The notes under the pieces: generated by a model | Told to the model about the DNA's origin: nothing | Seen by the model: the letters and a program-made list of their open reading frames with translations, nothing else | The model's database searches: none | Assembly: GCF_010500955.1 (NCBI RefSeq) | Contig: NZ_QVMJ01000005.1 | Location: 159,704-223,703, forward strand | DNA from: Bacteroides sp. 519 | GTDB taxonomy: Bacteria; Bacteroidota; Bacteroidia; Bacteroidales; Bacteroidaceae | Length of the DNA stretch: 64,000 bases | Reading direction: 5' to 3' | Program-made: the position numbers and the translations under genes | Shown: in pieces, positions 54,854 to 63,158 of the stretch | How the letters are laid out: every line of letters begins with the position of its first letter | Numbering within the stretch: position 1 is the first letter of the stretch

Positions 54854-55478
54854 AATTATATATATATTTTCGAAAGTAATCTTCTTCGGGCATGTGAATT
54901 ACCCATTCTTCATCGTCAAGATAAACAGGATCATTGTTTACATGCATAGTGATAGTTGGAGTGCTAATTAATTCTTCTTTATCAGGGTCGTAAAAACTCA
55001 TATAACCTTCAAATCTGCTTTCGAGCAAATCGAGAAAACACCTCCCACTCCCATCGTTTAGTGCGTTGCCATAGTTTTCGTGGCTGATAAATGCAAGTCG
55101 GAATTGCTTTTTGTTGGAATCGTAAATAAAACTTTCGTCTGTTACAGATCTCATGTGAGAGGCCGTAATACCAAACCATCCTTTACTGGCTGTTATGGTG
55201 GTTCTATCTCCGATATTCTCATAGATTACAATAAAAGGCTCAAAATTACGAGTAGAGAGCAATAACACTAGAGAAGTAGTTTCCAAATTATACGTTAACG
55301 AATCGCAAACGCCGTCTTCATCTAAATCGGCAATGCAAAAACCAATTTTGGAGGCATGTAACCCATCGTCCATATCGTGCACGGAAAACGAAATTTCGCT
55401 AACATCTTCCTTTATTTGTGCGGTTGCGTTTATACAGAAAAGAAAAAATAGCCCTAATATGATTGTTGTCTTTTTCAT
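54840..55478 (-). CDS. Secreted hypothetical protein of the ATPase/DUF4276 operon
   Basis: 212 aa. Signal peptide 1-20 (cut after NATA). The mature part contains IADLDEDGVCDSLTYN, an EF-hand-like/FG-GAP-like acidic loop that could bind calcium, then beta-rich sequence. Its start overlaps the DUF4276 stop by 4 bp (ATGA), so it is translationally coupled although secreted. Such a coupling of a secreted protein to an ATPase/nuclease pair is odd. Family not recognised. Confidence 0.65.
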   Translation of the reverse strand: MKKTTIILGLFFLFCINATAQIKEDVSEISFSVHDMDDGLHASKIGFCIADLDEDGVCDSLTYNLETTSLVLLLSTRNFEPFIVIYENIGDRTTITASKGWFGITASHMRSVTDESFIYDSNKKQFRLAFISHENYGNALNDGSGRCFLDLLESRFEGYMSFYDPDKEELISTPTITMHVNNDPVYLDDEEWVIHMPEEDYFRKYIYNYDKD

Positions 55479-56116
55479 TTAGCTGATTTTGAGATCTGTT
55501 CCAACCGATCTATCCAATTATCAAATCGCGGGCACTTTTCTCTAATTTTATTTAGCCCTATTTCATAAGCAAGACATGCACCATAAACTACCTTGTTATA
55601 TCCATTTATGCACTGCAATAATCTTTTTGAAGGGGCTGTTTCGGGACTATTGTTAATATCTTCTATATTAGTGGCAAAAGTATGTGCTATGTTTTCAAGT
55701 TCTGCGAAGTTAGCTTCCTCGGGTTTGAAATTCCTTTTCAAAACATCCATTGAACAGAACATAAAACATTCAAACTCATGTCGCTGAATATAAGGAACAA
55801 AACGATGACTCAATAATGGGGAAACATCTGCCCCCATACCTTGTTCTATAATGTCTATATTATCTTTACTGTAATTTGGATAATCAGATGGTAAGGCATA
55901 AAAATCTATCAGAGTGGTTACATATGCATCTTTTTCTTGTTTCAAGTGGTTCTCTATCTGCTTTTTTAATGTATTCCACTTTGCAATACCTCCATACGTT
56001 TTTTTAATGGTAGGATAAGCTATCTGAATATCTTTCTTTAAGAAGTGATCTTGTAACACATCTTTACAAAACTCCTGCTCGGTTTCTCCTTCACAAACTA
56101 TTATTAATCTCTTCAT
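55475..56116 (-). CDS. DUF4276 (TOPRIM-like) protein
   Basis: 213 aa. N-terminal IIVCEGETEQEF with E9, and a second acidic motif TTLIDFYALPSDYP with D71; further RHEFECFMF and SKRLLQCINGYNKV segments typical of DUF4276. Weakly related to TOPRIM nucleases such as OLD and AriB. It pairs with the AAA ATPase 10 bp upstream, a widespread two-gene cassette presumed to act in defence or DNA damage response. Activity unproven. Confidence 0.8.
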   Translation of the reverse strand: MKRLIIVCEGETEQEFCKDVLQDHFLKKDIQIAYPTIKKTYGGIAKWNTLKKQIENHLKQEKDAYVTTLIDFYALPSDYPNYSKDNIDIIEQGMGADVSPLLSHRFVPYIQRHEFECFMFCSMDVLKRNFKPEEANFAELENIAHTFATNIEDINNSPETAPSKRLLQCINGYNKVVYGACLAYEIGLNKIREKCPRFDNWIDRLEQISKSAK

Positions 56117-56126
56117 TATTTCAGCC

Positions 56127-57185
56127 TTATTTATTAGGGAAACCGCTATTCAGTAAGTTTTGCCGCCACAGATCTCCTACAGCATAATCTTCTAACCATT
56201 GCGATAGCTGCTGTTCGTTTAATCGATTGAAAGTAGATACACCATTTATATTATCCACCGTAACAATATCATTCGGAGCAAAGTTATTTACCAGTTCTAC
56301 CGATTGTGTGGAAAGAATAACCTGCGTACCACGTTCGGTTACCGACTTAACCAACCCCGCCAGCTTATTAATGGCAAATGGGTGCAATCCTAATTCGGGC
56401 TCATCTATAATAATTACTGCTGGAGGATTGGGCTGCAAGAATAAGGTTACCAACGCAATAAAGCGAATGGTACCATCAGAAAGGTCGGTTGCTCCATACA
56501 AACTTTCGCTGTACTTATCTCGCCAAGTTAGATTTATATAACTCCCTTTGGCTGCCAGATCAAAATCTTTAAAATTAGGAGCAACTGATTGGATTACTTT
56601 AACAATACGATTGTAGATGATTATTTCTTCATTCTTAAGTCTGTACAATATCGCAGCTAAATTCCCTCCTTTGCTTTGTAAAACCTCATTGTCAATGAGA
56701 TTACAATCGTTATTGAAAGGCGAATTTACACCTGTGTCATGAAAATGGTACACCTTTAAATCGCTCATATATGCTTTAATATTAAGAGCTCTTTGCCGCG
56801 TGTGCAGTCTTGCCTTTAACTCTGTAGAGGCATCTGCTATTTCACAAGCATTATCATTATTATGCGACCATAGTTTTTCAGATTGAACAACAAATGTTTT
56901 GTTTTCAACTTTTAAATTAAACTCATACCTGTTTTTACCTTTTTCGAATGATATTTCCGAAAATAGGTTTTGCGTTTTCTTACGTCCATTGTGCAGGATT
57001 GTATCAATGCCTCTGCCTACAACATACGATTTCAGTTCCCCATCGAACGCTGTTTTGAGAAAGTTGAAAAAAGATATGAAATTACTCTTTCCTGCTCCAT
57101 TTGCCCCAATCAGTATATTGATTGGTTTTATCTCGAAATGGAGATCCTTTATAGACTTATATCCTTTGATATCAATATATTCCAT
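56127..57185 (-). CDS. AAA_21-type (OLD/RecF-like) ATPase
   Basis: 352 aa. Walker A GANGAGKSN (27-35), signature LSDGTIRFIAL, Walker B VIIIDEPELGLHP, and ILSTQSVELVNNF in the switch region. Starts MEYIDIKGYKSIKDLHFEI like RecF/OLD proteins. First gene of the ATPase-DUF4276-secreted protein operon. Divergent from the tricorn-type protease gene, 115 bp apart. Confidence 0.87.
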   Translation of the reverse strand: MEYIDIKGYKSIKDLHFEIKPINILIGANGAGKSNFISFFNFLKTAFDGELKSYVVGRGIDTILHNGRKKTQNLFSEISFEKGKNRYEFNLKVENKTFVVQSEKLWSHNNDNACEIADASTELKARLHTRQRALNIKAYMSDLKVYHFHDTGVNSPFNNDCNLIDNEVLQSKGGNLAAILYRLKNEEIIIYNRIVKVIQSVAPNFKDFDLAAKGSYINLTWRDKYSESLYGATDLSDGTIRFIALVTLFLQPNPPAVIIIDEPELGLHPFAINKLAGLVKSVTERGTQVILSTQSVELVNNFAPNDIVTVDNINGVSTFNRLNEQQLSQWLEDYAVGDLWRQNLLNSGFPNK

Positions 57186-57261
57186 ATTCTTATCTATTTT
57201 TCTGCTGTAAAGATAGACATAATTTCTTTTTCTGTATCTGCAATTCTTTTAACTTAACCAT

Positions 57262-57269
57262 TATCTTTG
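57262..57269 (+). promoter_or_regulatory. -7 element for the tricorn-type protease
   Basis: TATCTTTG, 31 bp before the start at 57301. The -33 region lacks TTTG. Confidence 0.5.
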
Positions 57270-57300
57270 TATCATCCTAAATTTCAAACAAATAAGCACT

Positions 57301-60300
57301 ATGCGAAAAACGATTATTCTTTTTTCCCTGTTGTTTACTGCTATATGGCAGCAAACATTTGCTTCGGACGAAGCCAGATTATTACGTTTCCCTTCCACCA
57401 ACGGAAGCGAAATTGTTTTCTCCTATGCAGGCGATTTGTATAAAGTATCAATCAATGGTGGAGAAGCCATACGCCTGACATCTCATGTGGGATACGAAAT
57501 GTTTCCACGCTTCTCGCCCGATGGTAAAACCATTGCATTTACAGGTCAGTACGATGGTAACACCGAAGTATATACCATTCCTGTAACTGGTGGTGAACCT
57601 TTGCGTGTTACATACACCCCTACCAATAGCCGTGACGATCTGGGCGACCGCATGGGACCCAATAACATTGTTACCGGATGGACACCCGATAGCCAAAACA
57701 TTGTTTACCGCAACCGTATTGGTAGCGGATTTACAGGTAAACTTTATACTGTAAACAAAGAAGGAGGTCTTTCTACCGTAATTCCTTTACCCGAAGGTGG
57801 TTTCGCTAGTTATTCGCCTGATGGAAAGCAGCTAGCCTACAACCGTGTAATGCGCGAGTTCCGCACCTGGAAATATTACAAAGGCGGAATGGCAGATGAT
57901 ATCTGGATTTATAACCCAGCCAAAAAGGAAGTGAAGAATGTATCGAACTCTAACTCACAGGATATCATCCCTATGTGGATTGGCGATAATGTATTCTACA
58001 TCTCCGACAGAGATCGTACCATGAACCTGTTTGTTTATAACACAAAAACAGGTGAAACAACTAAAGTAACCAACTTTACCGAATACGATATTAAGTTTCC
58101 TTCGGCAAACGGTAACACCATTGTATTCGAGAATGGCGGATATATCTATAAAATGGATGCTAACGAACGCACTCCGCGCAAGGTAGATATCAAACTGACA
58201 TCGGATCATATTTATGCACGTAGTGAAATAAAGAATGGAGCAGATTATTTATCTTCTGTTGATCTTTCGGCCGACGGAAACCGCTTAGCTATTACCGCCC
58301 GCGGTGAGGTTTTCAATGTTCCTGTTGAGAAGGGAGTTACCCGTAACATTACTCGTACAGCGAGAGCACACGAAAGAGGTGCAGAATGGTCGCCCAATGG
58401 TAAACACGTTGCGTATATCTCCGATCGAACAGGAGAAACAGAGGTTTACATTCAGGATACTGATGGAAAGGTAACTCAATTAACTTCGGGTAATGATACC
58501 TATATCCGTAGCTTGCAATGGAGTCCGGATAGTAAATCTATTGTGTACACAGACCGCAAAAACCGTGTTAACCTTATTGATGTAGCAACGAAGAAAGTTT
58601 CGACACTTCTGCAAAACCCCAATGGAGAGTTCCGTGATGTTTCGTATTCGCCAGATAGCAAATGGCTGACCTATTCGCGCATAGCTCCTAATCAATTTGA
58701 TATTGTTTATTTATTCAATATTGCAGAGAAAAAAGAATATCCTGTTACGGATCGCTGGTACGATTCTTACTCTCCGGTTTTCTCGCGTGATGGCAAATAC
58801 CTGATATTTACATCTGCACGTGATTTCAATCCAACTTACGGCTCAACCGAATGGAATCACACTTACTCGAACATGAACAACGTTTATCTGGCTTTATTAT
58901 CTAAAGATACTCCTTCTCCATTCCTCGAAAAAGATGGAACGCCGGAAGTAAAGGGTACAGAAGCTAAAGAAGAGACTCCGGCAGTGAGCATTAAATTCGA
59001 TCCGCAGGATATTACCGACCGCATTATCCGTTTACCAATCTCAGCCGGACGGTATTACAATTTCTATGGTAATAATGATAAGATTTATTATACCCAGAGT
59101 GGTAAAACAAAGATGTTCGACCTGAAAAAGCAAAAGGAAACCGAGGTTGCCGATGCCATGATGTATGTAGGTTGGGACGCCAAAAAGGCTCTTTTCCTTA
59201 AAGGAAGAAATCGGGTTTATGTAGCCGATATCCCATCTGCGAAAGCAAGTTTAGAAGATGCTGTTGATTTAAGCAACATGAAGATCACTACAGATTATCC
59301 GCAGGAGTGGGCACAGATATTTGATGAAGCATGGCGCGCCTTCCGCGATGGTTTCTATGTAGAGAACATGCATGGGGTAGATTGGCTGGCCATGAAGAAG
59401 AAATACGAAGTATTGCTACCATATATTAAGAACCGCTTGGATTTAAACTATGTGATTGGAGAATTAATTGGTGAGCTTAATTGCGGACATGCGTATGTTA
59501 ATACAGGCGAGATGGAGCGGGCCGAACGTATCAAAACAGGTTTGTTAGGTGCCGAAGTATCGCGCGATGCTAAAACAGGATTCTTCCGCATTGAGAAGAT
59601 TATTCCGGGTGCTTCATGGAGCAAGAAACTACGTTCACCGTTAACCGATCCGGGTATCAAGGCATCCGAAGGCGAATATATTGTTGCCATTGATGGTATT
59701 CCAACCAACAGTGTGAAAGACATGTATGCCTTATTGGTAGGCAAAGCCGGTATTCCAACCGAACTTTCGTTAAATACCAAAGCTGATTTAGGTGGGGCAC
59801 GTAAGATTGTAATCAGTCCGCTTGACGAAGAATACTCGTTATATCATTATAATTGGATACAGGATAATATTCAAAAGGTTGACAAAGCTACTAACGGCAA
59901 AGTAGGATATATCTATATTCCGGATATGGGTGTAGATGGCTTGAATGAATTCTCGCGTTATTTCTATCCTCAATTGGATAAGGAAGGTTTGATTATAGAC
60001 GACCGTGCCAATGGTGGTGGTAATGTTTCGCCAATGATTCTGGAACGCTTGTCGCGTGAGCCTTACCGTCTTACCATGCGCCGGGGTTCCGATATGATTG
60101 GAACTGTTCCCGATGCTGTTCAGGTAGGTCCAAAGGTTTGTTTGATTAATAAATATTCTGCTTCGGATGGCGACCTCTTCCCTTGGGGATTCCGTGCATT
60201 AGGTTTGGGTAAACTTATTGGTACCCGTACTTGGGGTGGTATAGTAGGTATTTCGGGTTCTCTTCCGTTTATTGATGGAACAGATATTCGTGTGCCTTTC

Positions 60301-60504
60301 TTCACCAGCTATGATCCTAAGACTGGACAATGGATTATAGAGAATCATGGAGTTGATCCGGATATTCTTATTGATAATGATCCCATTAAGGAATGGAATG
60401 GAGAAGATGAACAGCTTAATCGCGCTATTGAAGAGGTTATGAAGGATTTAAAGAATCGTCAGCCTTTGAAGGCTGTTCCGGCTCCGCGGGATTGGAGTAA
60501 GTAG
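57301..60504 (+). CDS. Secreted tricorn-type protease (S41 family)
   Basis: 1067 aa. Signal peptide 1-21 (cut after TFA). WD40-like six- and seven-bladed propellers ~25-560 (repeated FSPDGK / WSPDSK blocks), core domain 1 ~670-740 with H730 (NCGHAYV), PDZ ~760-850 (SEGEYIVAIDGIPTNSVKDM), S41 core with nucleophile S955-D956 (KYSASDGD) and E1014 (IIENHG). Matches the tricorn serine/histidine/serine/glutamate layout, except that the residue before the histidine is Gly instead of Ser. Degrades peptides in the periplasm, usually with peptidases. Domain order is complete. Confidence 0.9.
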   Translation: MRKTIILFSLLFTAIWQQTFASDEARLLRFPSTNGSEIVFSYAGDLYKVSINGGEAIRLTSHVGYEMFPRFSPDGKTIAFTGQYDGNTEVYTIPVTGGEPLRVTYTPTNSRDDLGDRMGPNNIVTGWTPDSQNIVYRNRIGSGFTGKLYTVNKEGGLSTVIPLPEGGFASYSPDGKQLAYNRVMREFRTWKYYKGGMADDIWIYNPAKKEVKNVSNSNSQDIIPMWIGDNVFYISDRDRTMNLFVYNTKTGETTKVTNFTEYDIKFPSANGNTIVFENGGYIYKMDANERTPRKVDIKLTSDHIYARSEIKNGADYLSSVDLSADGNRLAITARGEVFNVPVEKGVTRNITRTARAHERGAEWSPNGKHVAYISDRTGETEVYIQDTDGKVTQLTSGNDTYIRSLQWSPDSKSIVYTDRKNRVNLIDVATKKVSTLLQNPNGEFRDVSYSPDSKWLTYSRIAPNQFDIVYLFNIAEKKEYPVTDRWYDSYSPVFSRDGKYLIFTSARDFNPTYGSTEWNHTYSNMNNVYLALLSKDTPSPFLEKDGTPEVKGTEAKEETPAVSIKFDPQDITDRIIRLPISAGRYYNFYGNNDKIYYTQSGKTKMFDLKKQKETEVADAMMYVGWDAKKALFLKGRNRVYVADIPSAKASLEDAVDLSNMKITTDYPQEWAQIFDEAWRAFRDGFYVENMHGVDWLAMKKKYEVLLPYIKNRLDLNYVIGELIGELNCGHAYVNTGEMERAERIKTGLLGAEVSRDAKTGFFRIEKIIPGASWSKKLRSPLTDPGIKASEGEYIVAIDGIPTNSVKDMYALLVGKAGIPTELSLNTKADLGGARKIVISPLDEEYSLYHYNWIQDNIQKVDKATNGKVGYIYIPDMGVDGLNEFSRYFYPQLDKEGLIIDDRANGGGNVSPMILERLSREPYRLTMRRGSDMIGTVPDAVQVGPKVCLINKYSASDGDLFPWGFRALGLGKLIGTRTWGGIVGISGSLPFIDGTDIRVPFFTSYDPKTGQWIIENHGVDPDILIDNDPIKEWNGEDEQLNRAIEEVMKDLKNRQPLKAVPAPRDWSK

Positions 60505-60507
60505 TTT

Positions 60508-60616
60508 ATATTCCTCCTCCGCCCTTCGGGCACCTCCTCCGGAGGATACCATGTGGGAACGTTGTATAGCGCAGCTATCCTCCTTTGGAGGAGGTGCCCG
60601 AAGGGCGGAGGAGGAA
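60508..60616. repeat. GC-rich intergenic inverted repeat with diverged core (member 5)
   Basis: Left arm 60512-60547 and right arm 60576-60615 pair almost perfectly (~36 bp, one 3-nt bulge) and read CTCCTCCGCCCTTCGGGCAC. The centre has CCATGTGGGAACGT (60549-60562), matching CCATGCGGCATCGT at 11 of 14 positions. It sits between convergent genes and is far GC-richer than its surroundings. Confidence 0.75.
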
Positions 60617-60622
60617 CTAATC

Positions 60623-61864
60623 TCATTTCAACGCCTTCTCCTTCAACTCCTTATACCGCTGCACAATATGCTTGCGACTCATCAATATCTGATGCCTGTA
60701 CACAACACAAGTACTTATAAAATAAACTCCGGCTTGAAGCCATAAAGCTTTATACTCAAAACCAACTTCATTGAGTGTAGCACCCATATTATTGATCTTC
60801 ACAAACCCGTTAATCCCAAAGGTGGAAGGGAAGAGATACGAGAAATACTCCCAGAACTTGGGAATAGCCGCTCCCGGCCAGGATATCCCGGATATAAAAA
60901 GTAACGGAACGGAGGTAAACACAAATATCAGCATACAGGTTTCGCGGTTGCGTATAGTGATAGATGCCGTCATGGCAAAGAATATGCAGGCTATCAGATA
61001 CGGTAATGTAAAGAGAATCAAATCGCCGCCATGACCAATCTGGTTGAGCTTAAATAAACGGGGCACCACCGATAATATATACACAGACACAACCGCATAT
61101 ATCATAAAATAACACAATCCCTTACCTAAAACAATTCGCAGTGTACCGTGATAATGGTTATTTATAGGAATTAAATCTTTGAATTTATTCTTTTCGCGTG
61201 CGGTACCCGCAGATAACCCAATACCCAGTAATAACGTTTGCTGAATGATTAGAACAAGCACTGCCGGAATAAGGAATGCTGCAAATCCGGCTGTAGGATT
61301 AAACATGGCAACATCCTCGTATTCAATCGGATAAGCGGTGACCTCATCCTGCCGGTTGGTTGTATTACCGGCAATCGAAATCTTAATCTCTTTATTCATA
61401 TCAAGAGATACGGCGGTGTTGGCAAGCAATACGCTCTTATAATACAGCAATCCACTCATATCGCAGTATATGCTTACCTGTGTTTGTTTGCCGGTAAGAA
61501 TACGGGTACTAAAATCCTCTGGTATATAGATAATTCCATAGGCCAACCTGTTTTTTAGCATCAGTTTAGCCTCTTCCATATCGCTGCAATAAGAAACGAT
61601 CCGGACATCGGGGGTAGCATCCACTTTTCTCAAATACTCACGGCTTAAGGACGAACGCGAATTATCTACCACCACTGCCGGAACATCCCGTACAACTTCG
61701 TTGGTATAGATAAAGGCATATATCAACGGATAGGCCAATGGCACCAGAATAAAGAATATAAGCACACCCTGATCGCGGAAAACCGAACGGATCTCCTTTT
61801 TCCAGATGTAGAACATATCCTGTATTCCTTCTTTTATATTGGTTATGAATGATTTATCTTCCAT
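60623..61864 (-). CDS. ABC-2 type transporter permease
   Basis: 413 aa. N-terminal cytoplasmic lead, TM ~33-53 (GVLIFFILVPLAYPLIYAFI), large extracytoplasmic loop ~55-200, then five TM helices with LLFISGISWPGAAIPKFW, typical of ABC2_membrane_3 (YhhJ/YbhR-like) permeases. It follows a paralogous permease by 2 bp and a HlyD adaptor. Drug or lipid efflux is likely; no ATPase gene is in view, so it may lie beyond the window. Confidence 0.88.
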   Translation of the reverse strand: MEDKSFITNIKEGIQDMFYIWKKEIRSVFRDQGVLIFFILVPLAYPLIYAFIYTNEVVRDVPAVVVDNSRSSLSREYLRKVDATPDVRIVSYCSDMEEAKLMLKNRLAYGIIYIPEDFSTRILTGKQTQVSIYCDMSGLLYYKSVLLANTAVSLDMNKEIKISIAGNTTNRQDEVTAYPIEYEDVAMFNPTAGFAAFLIPAVLVLIIQQTLLLGIGLSAGTAREKNKFKDLIPINNHYHGTLRIVLGKGLCYFMIYAVVSVYILSVVPRLFKLNQIGHGGDLILFTLPYLIACIFFAMTASITIRNRETCMLIFVFTSVPLLFISGISWPGAAIPKFWEYFSYLFPSTFGINGFVKINNMGATLNEVGFEYKALWLQAGVYFISTCVVYRHQILMSRKHIVQRYKELKEKALK

Positions 61865-61866
61865 AA

Positions 61867-63054
61867 TTAAGGCATATATTTATAATATATCAGTGCTTCC
61901 TTCAGCCTGTTAACTACAAAGAAGGGCAGCAACATAAATATGAGTAGAGCCACATAATTGGTCCATGAGTAAATCATATCGTATCCGTTAAGGGCCTGAT
62001 CTACATAAATAAGGAAAAAATGCCGGAGCGGGAACAGATTACTTAACGCCTGTAACACGGGGTGCATTGCCATAACCGGAAACGAGAATCCGGAAATAGA
62101 AAACGACATCACTCCCCAAAGCGAGGCAAAGCTCAAGCCCAATCGTAATGTAGGCAGTGTACCAATCATTATTATTCCGCAGCTTTGCGAAGCAAGCACA
62201 AGCAGAAGGGTTGCCAACATCATTGGAAGAATACCGCTGTTGATGGGAAAATGTAAATATCCGTATAGATAGACATTGTAGAATATCCCCATAATAAAGA
62301 ATATAACCGTTTGCGGTAATAGTTTACCTGCCAGCGATATGTATATGGAGTTGTTTCCCATGCGTAACCACTCGCGTGCGGTGCGGTCTTTTATCTCTAC
62401 TCCAATAGAGTACACGGTTACCATAAATATCATCAGCATCAGTACACCCGGTAACAGGGTATTGCACAGATAAACGGAATAGTTTAACCACGGGTTCATC
62501 AACGCGTGTGTATCAATAACAATGGGTTGCAGATAGGCCATGGCCTGATCTTCGGTAGCTCCTTTGGCATATAATACACTTCGGGCGGCTGCGCCGGATG
62601 CCAACTCACTCATCATTTTCATGTCACGGAACAAAAGCGATCCGGCAATCAGGTATGAGTAATTGGTATAGAAAGAAATCTTTGGCTGATTCTGAGTCTG
62701 TGCCTGCTGCGATAATCCTTTGGGGATGTAGTAGAAACCATAAATCTCTCCCCTTTGAATAGCGGAGCGGGCTTCGTCTACACTTCCGTAATGGGCCACA
62801 ATGGCCGTTTGCTGGAATGCATCCAGGTTACGGATAAGGTTGCGTGAGGTTGATGTTTCATCAAGATCAACTGCTGCAACAGGCAGATTTTTGGGTAAGC
62901 CCGAATCCATCAGCGTGGTAAAGAATATATAGCAGAATAATGGAGCCGCCACCATACAGAAGAAATAGAGCGGACGGGATACCAGCCTGCTACACTCTCT
63001 CTTCATTACCAGCAATAAAGATTTGAGTTTTGAGTTATGAGTTTTATTAACCAT
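61867..63054 (-). CDS. ABC-2 type transporter permease
   Basis: 395 aa, same architecture as the next gene: TM near 27-47, periplasmic loop with TSTSRNLIRNLDAFQ, and a C-terminal block containing ISGFSFPVMAMHPVLQALSNLFPLRHFF. The two permeases presumably form a heterodimer. It is 100 bp after the HlyD gene, with a palindromic spacer between. Confidence 0.88.
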   Translation of the reverse strand: MVNKTHNSKLKSLLLVMKRECSRLVSRPLYFFCMVAAPLFCYIFFTTLMDSGLPKNLPVAAVDLDETSTSRNLIRNLDAFQQTAIVAHYGSVDEARSAIQRGEIYGFYYIPKGLSQQAQTQNQPKISFYTNYSYLIAGSLLFRDMKMMSELASGAAARSVLYAKGATEDQAMAYLQPIVIDTHALMNPWLNYSVYLCNTLLPGVLMLMIFMVTVYSIGVEIKDRTAREWLRMGNNSIYISLAGKLLPQTVIFFIMGIFYNVYLYGYLHFPINSGILPMMLATLLLVLASQSCGIIMIGTLPTLRLGLSFASLWGVMSFSISGFSFPVMAMHPVLQALSNLFPLRHFFLIYVDQALNGYDMIYSWTNYVALLIFMLLPFFVVNRLKEALIYYKYMP

Positions 63055-63055
63055 G

Positions 63056-63158
63056 TTTTAGTAGCTAGTAGTTAGTAGCTAGTAGTTAGTAGCTAGGCTA
63101 GTTAGTAGCTAGTACTCCTGCATGGTCTACTAACTACTAACTACTAGCTACTAACTAC
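63056..63158. repeat. Intergenic inverted repeat of TAGCTAGTAGTTAG units (member 6, diverged core)
   Basis: Left arm 63056-63113 of GTAGTTAGTAGCTAG units, centre CTCCTGCATGGTC (63115-63127; complement contains CCATGCAGG), right arm 63128-63158 of TAACTACTAACTACTAGC units. It sits between the HlyD-like gene and its permease and overlaps the HlyD stop. Confidence 0.75.

Noticed and set aside
60508..60616. Insertion sequence or transposon end
   Set aside because: No transposase gene and no target-site duplication; it behaves as a stand-alone palindrome like the others.
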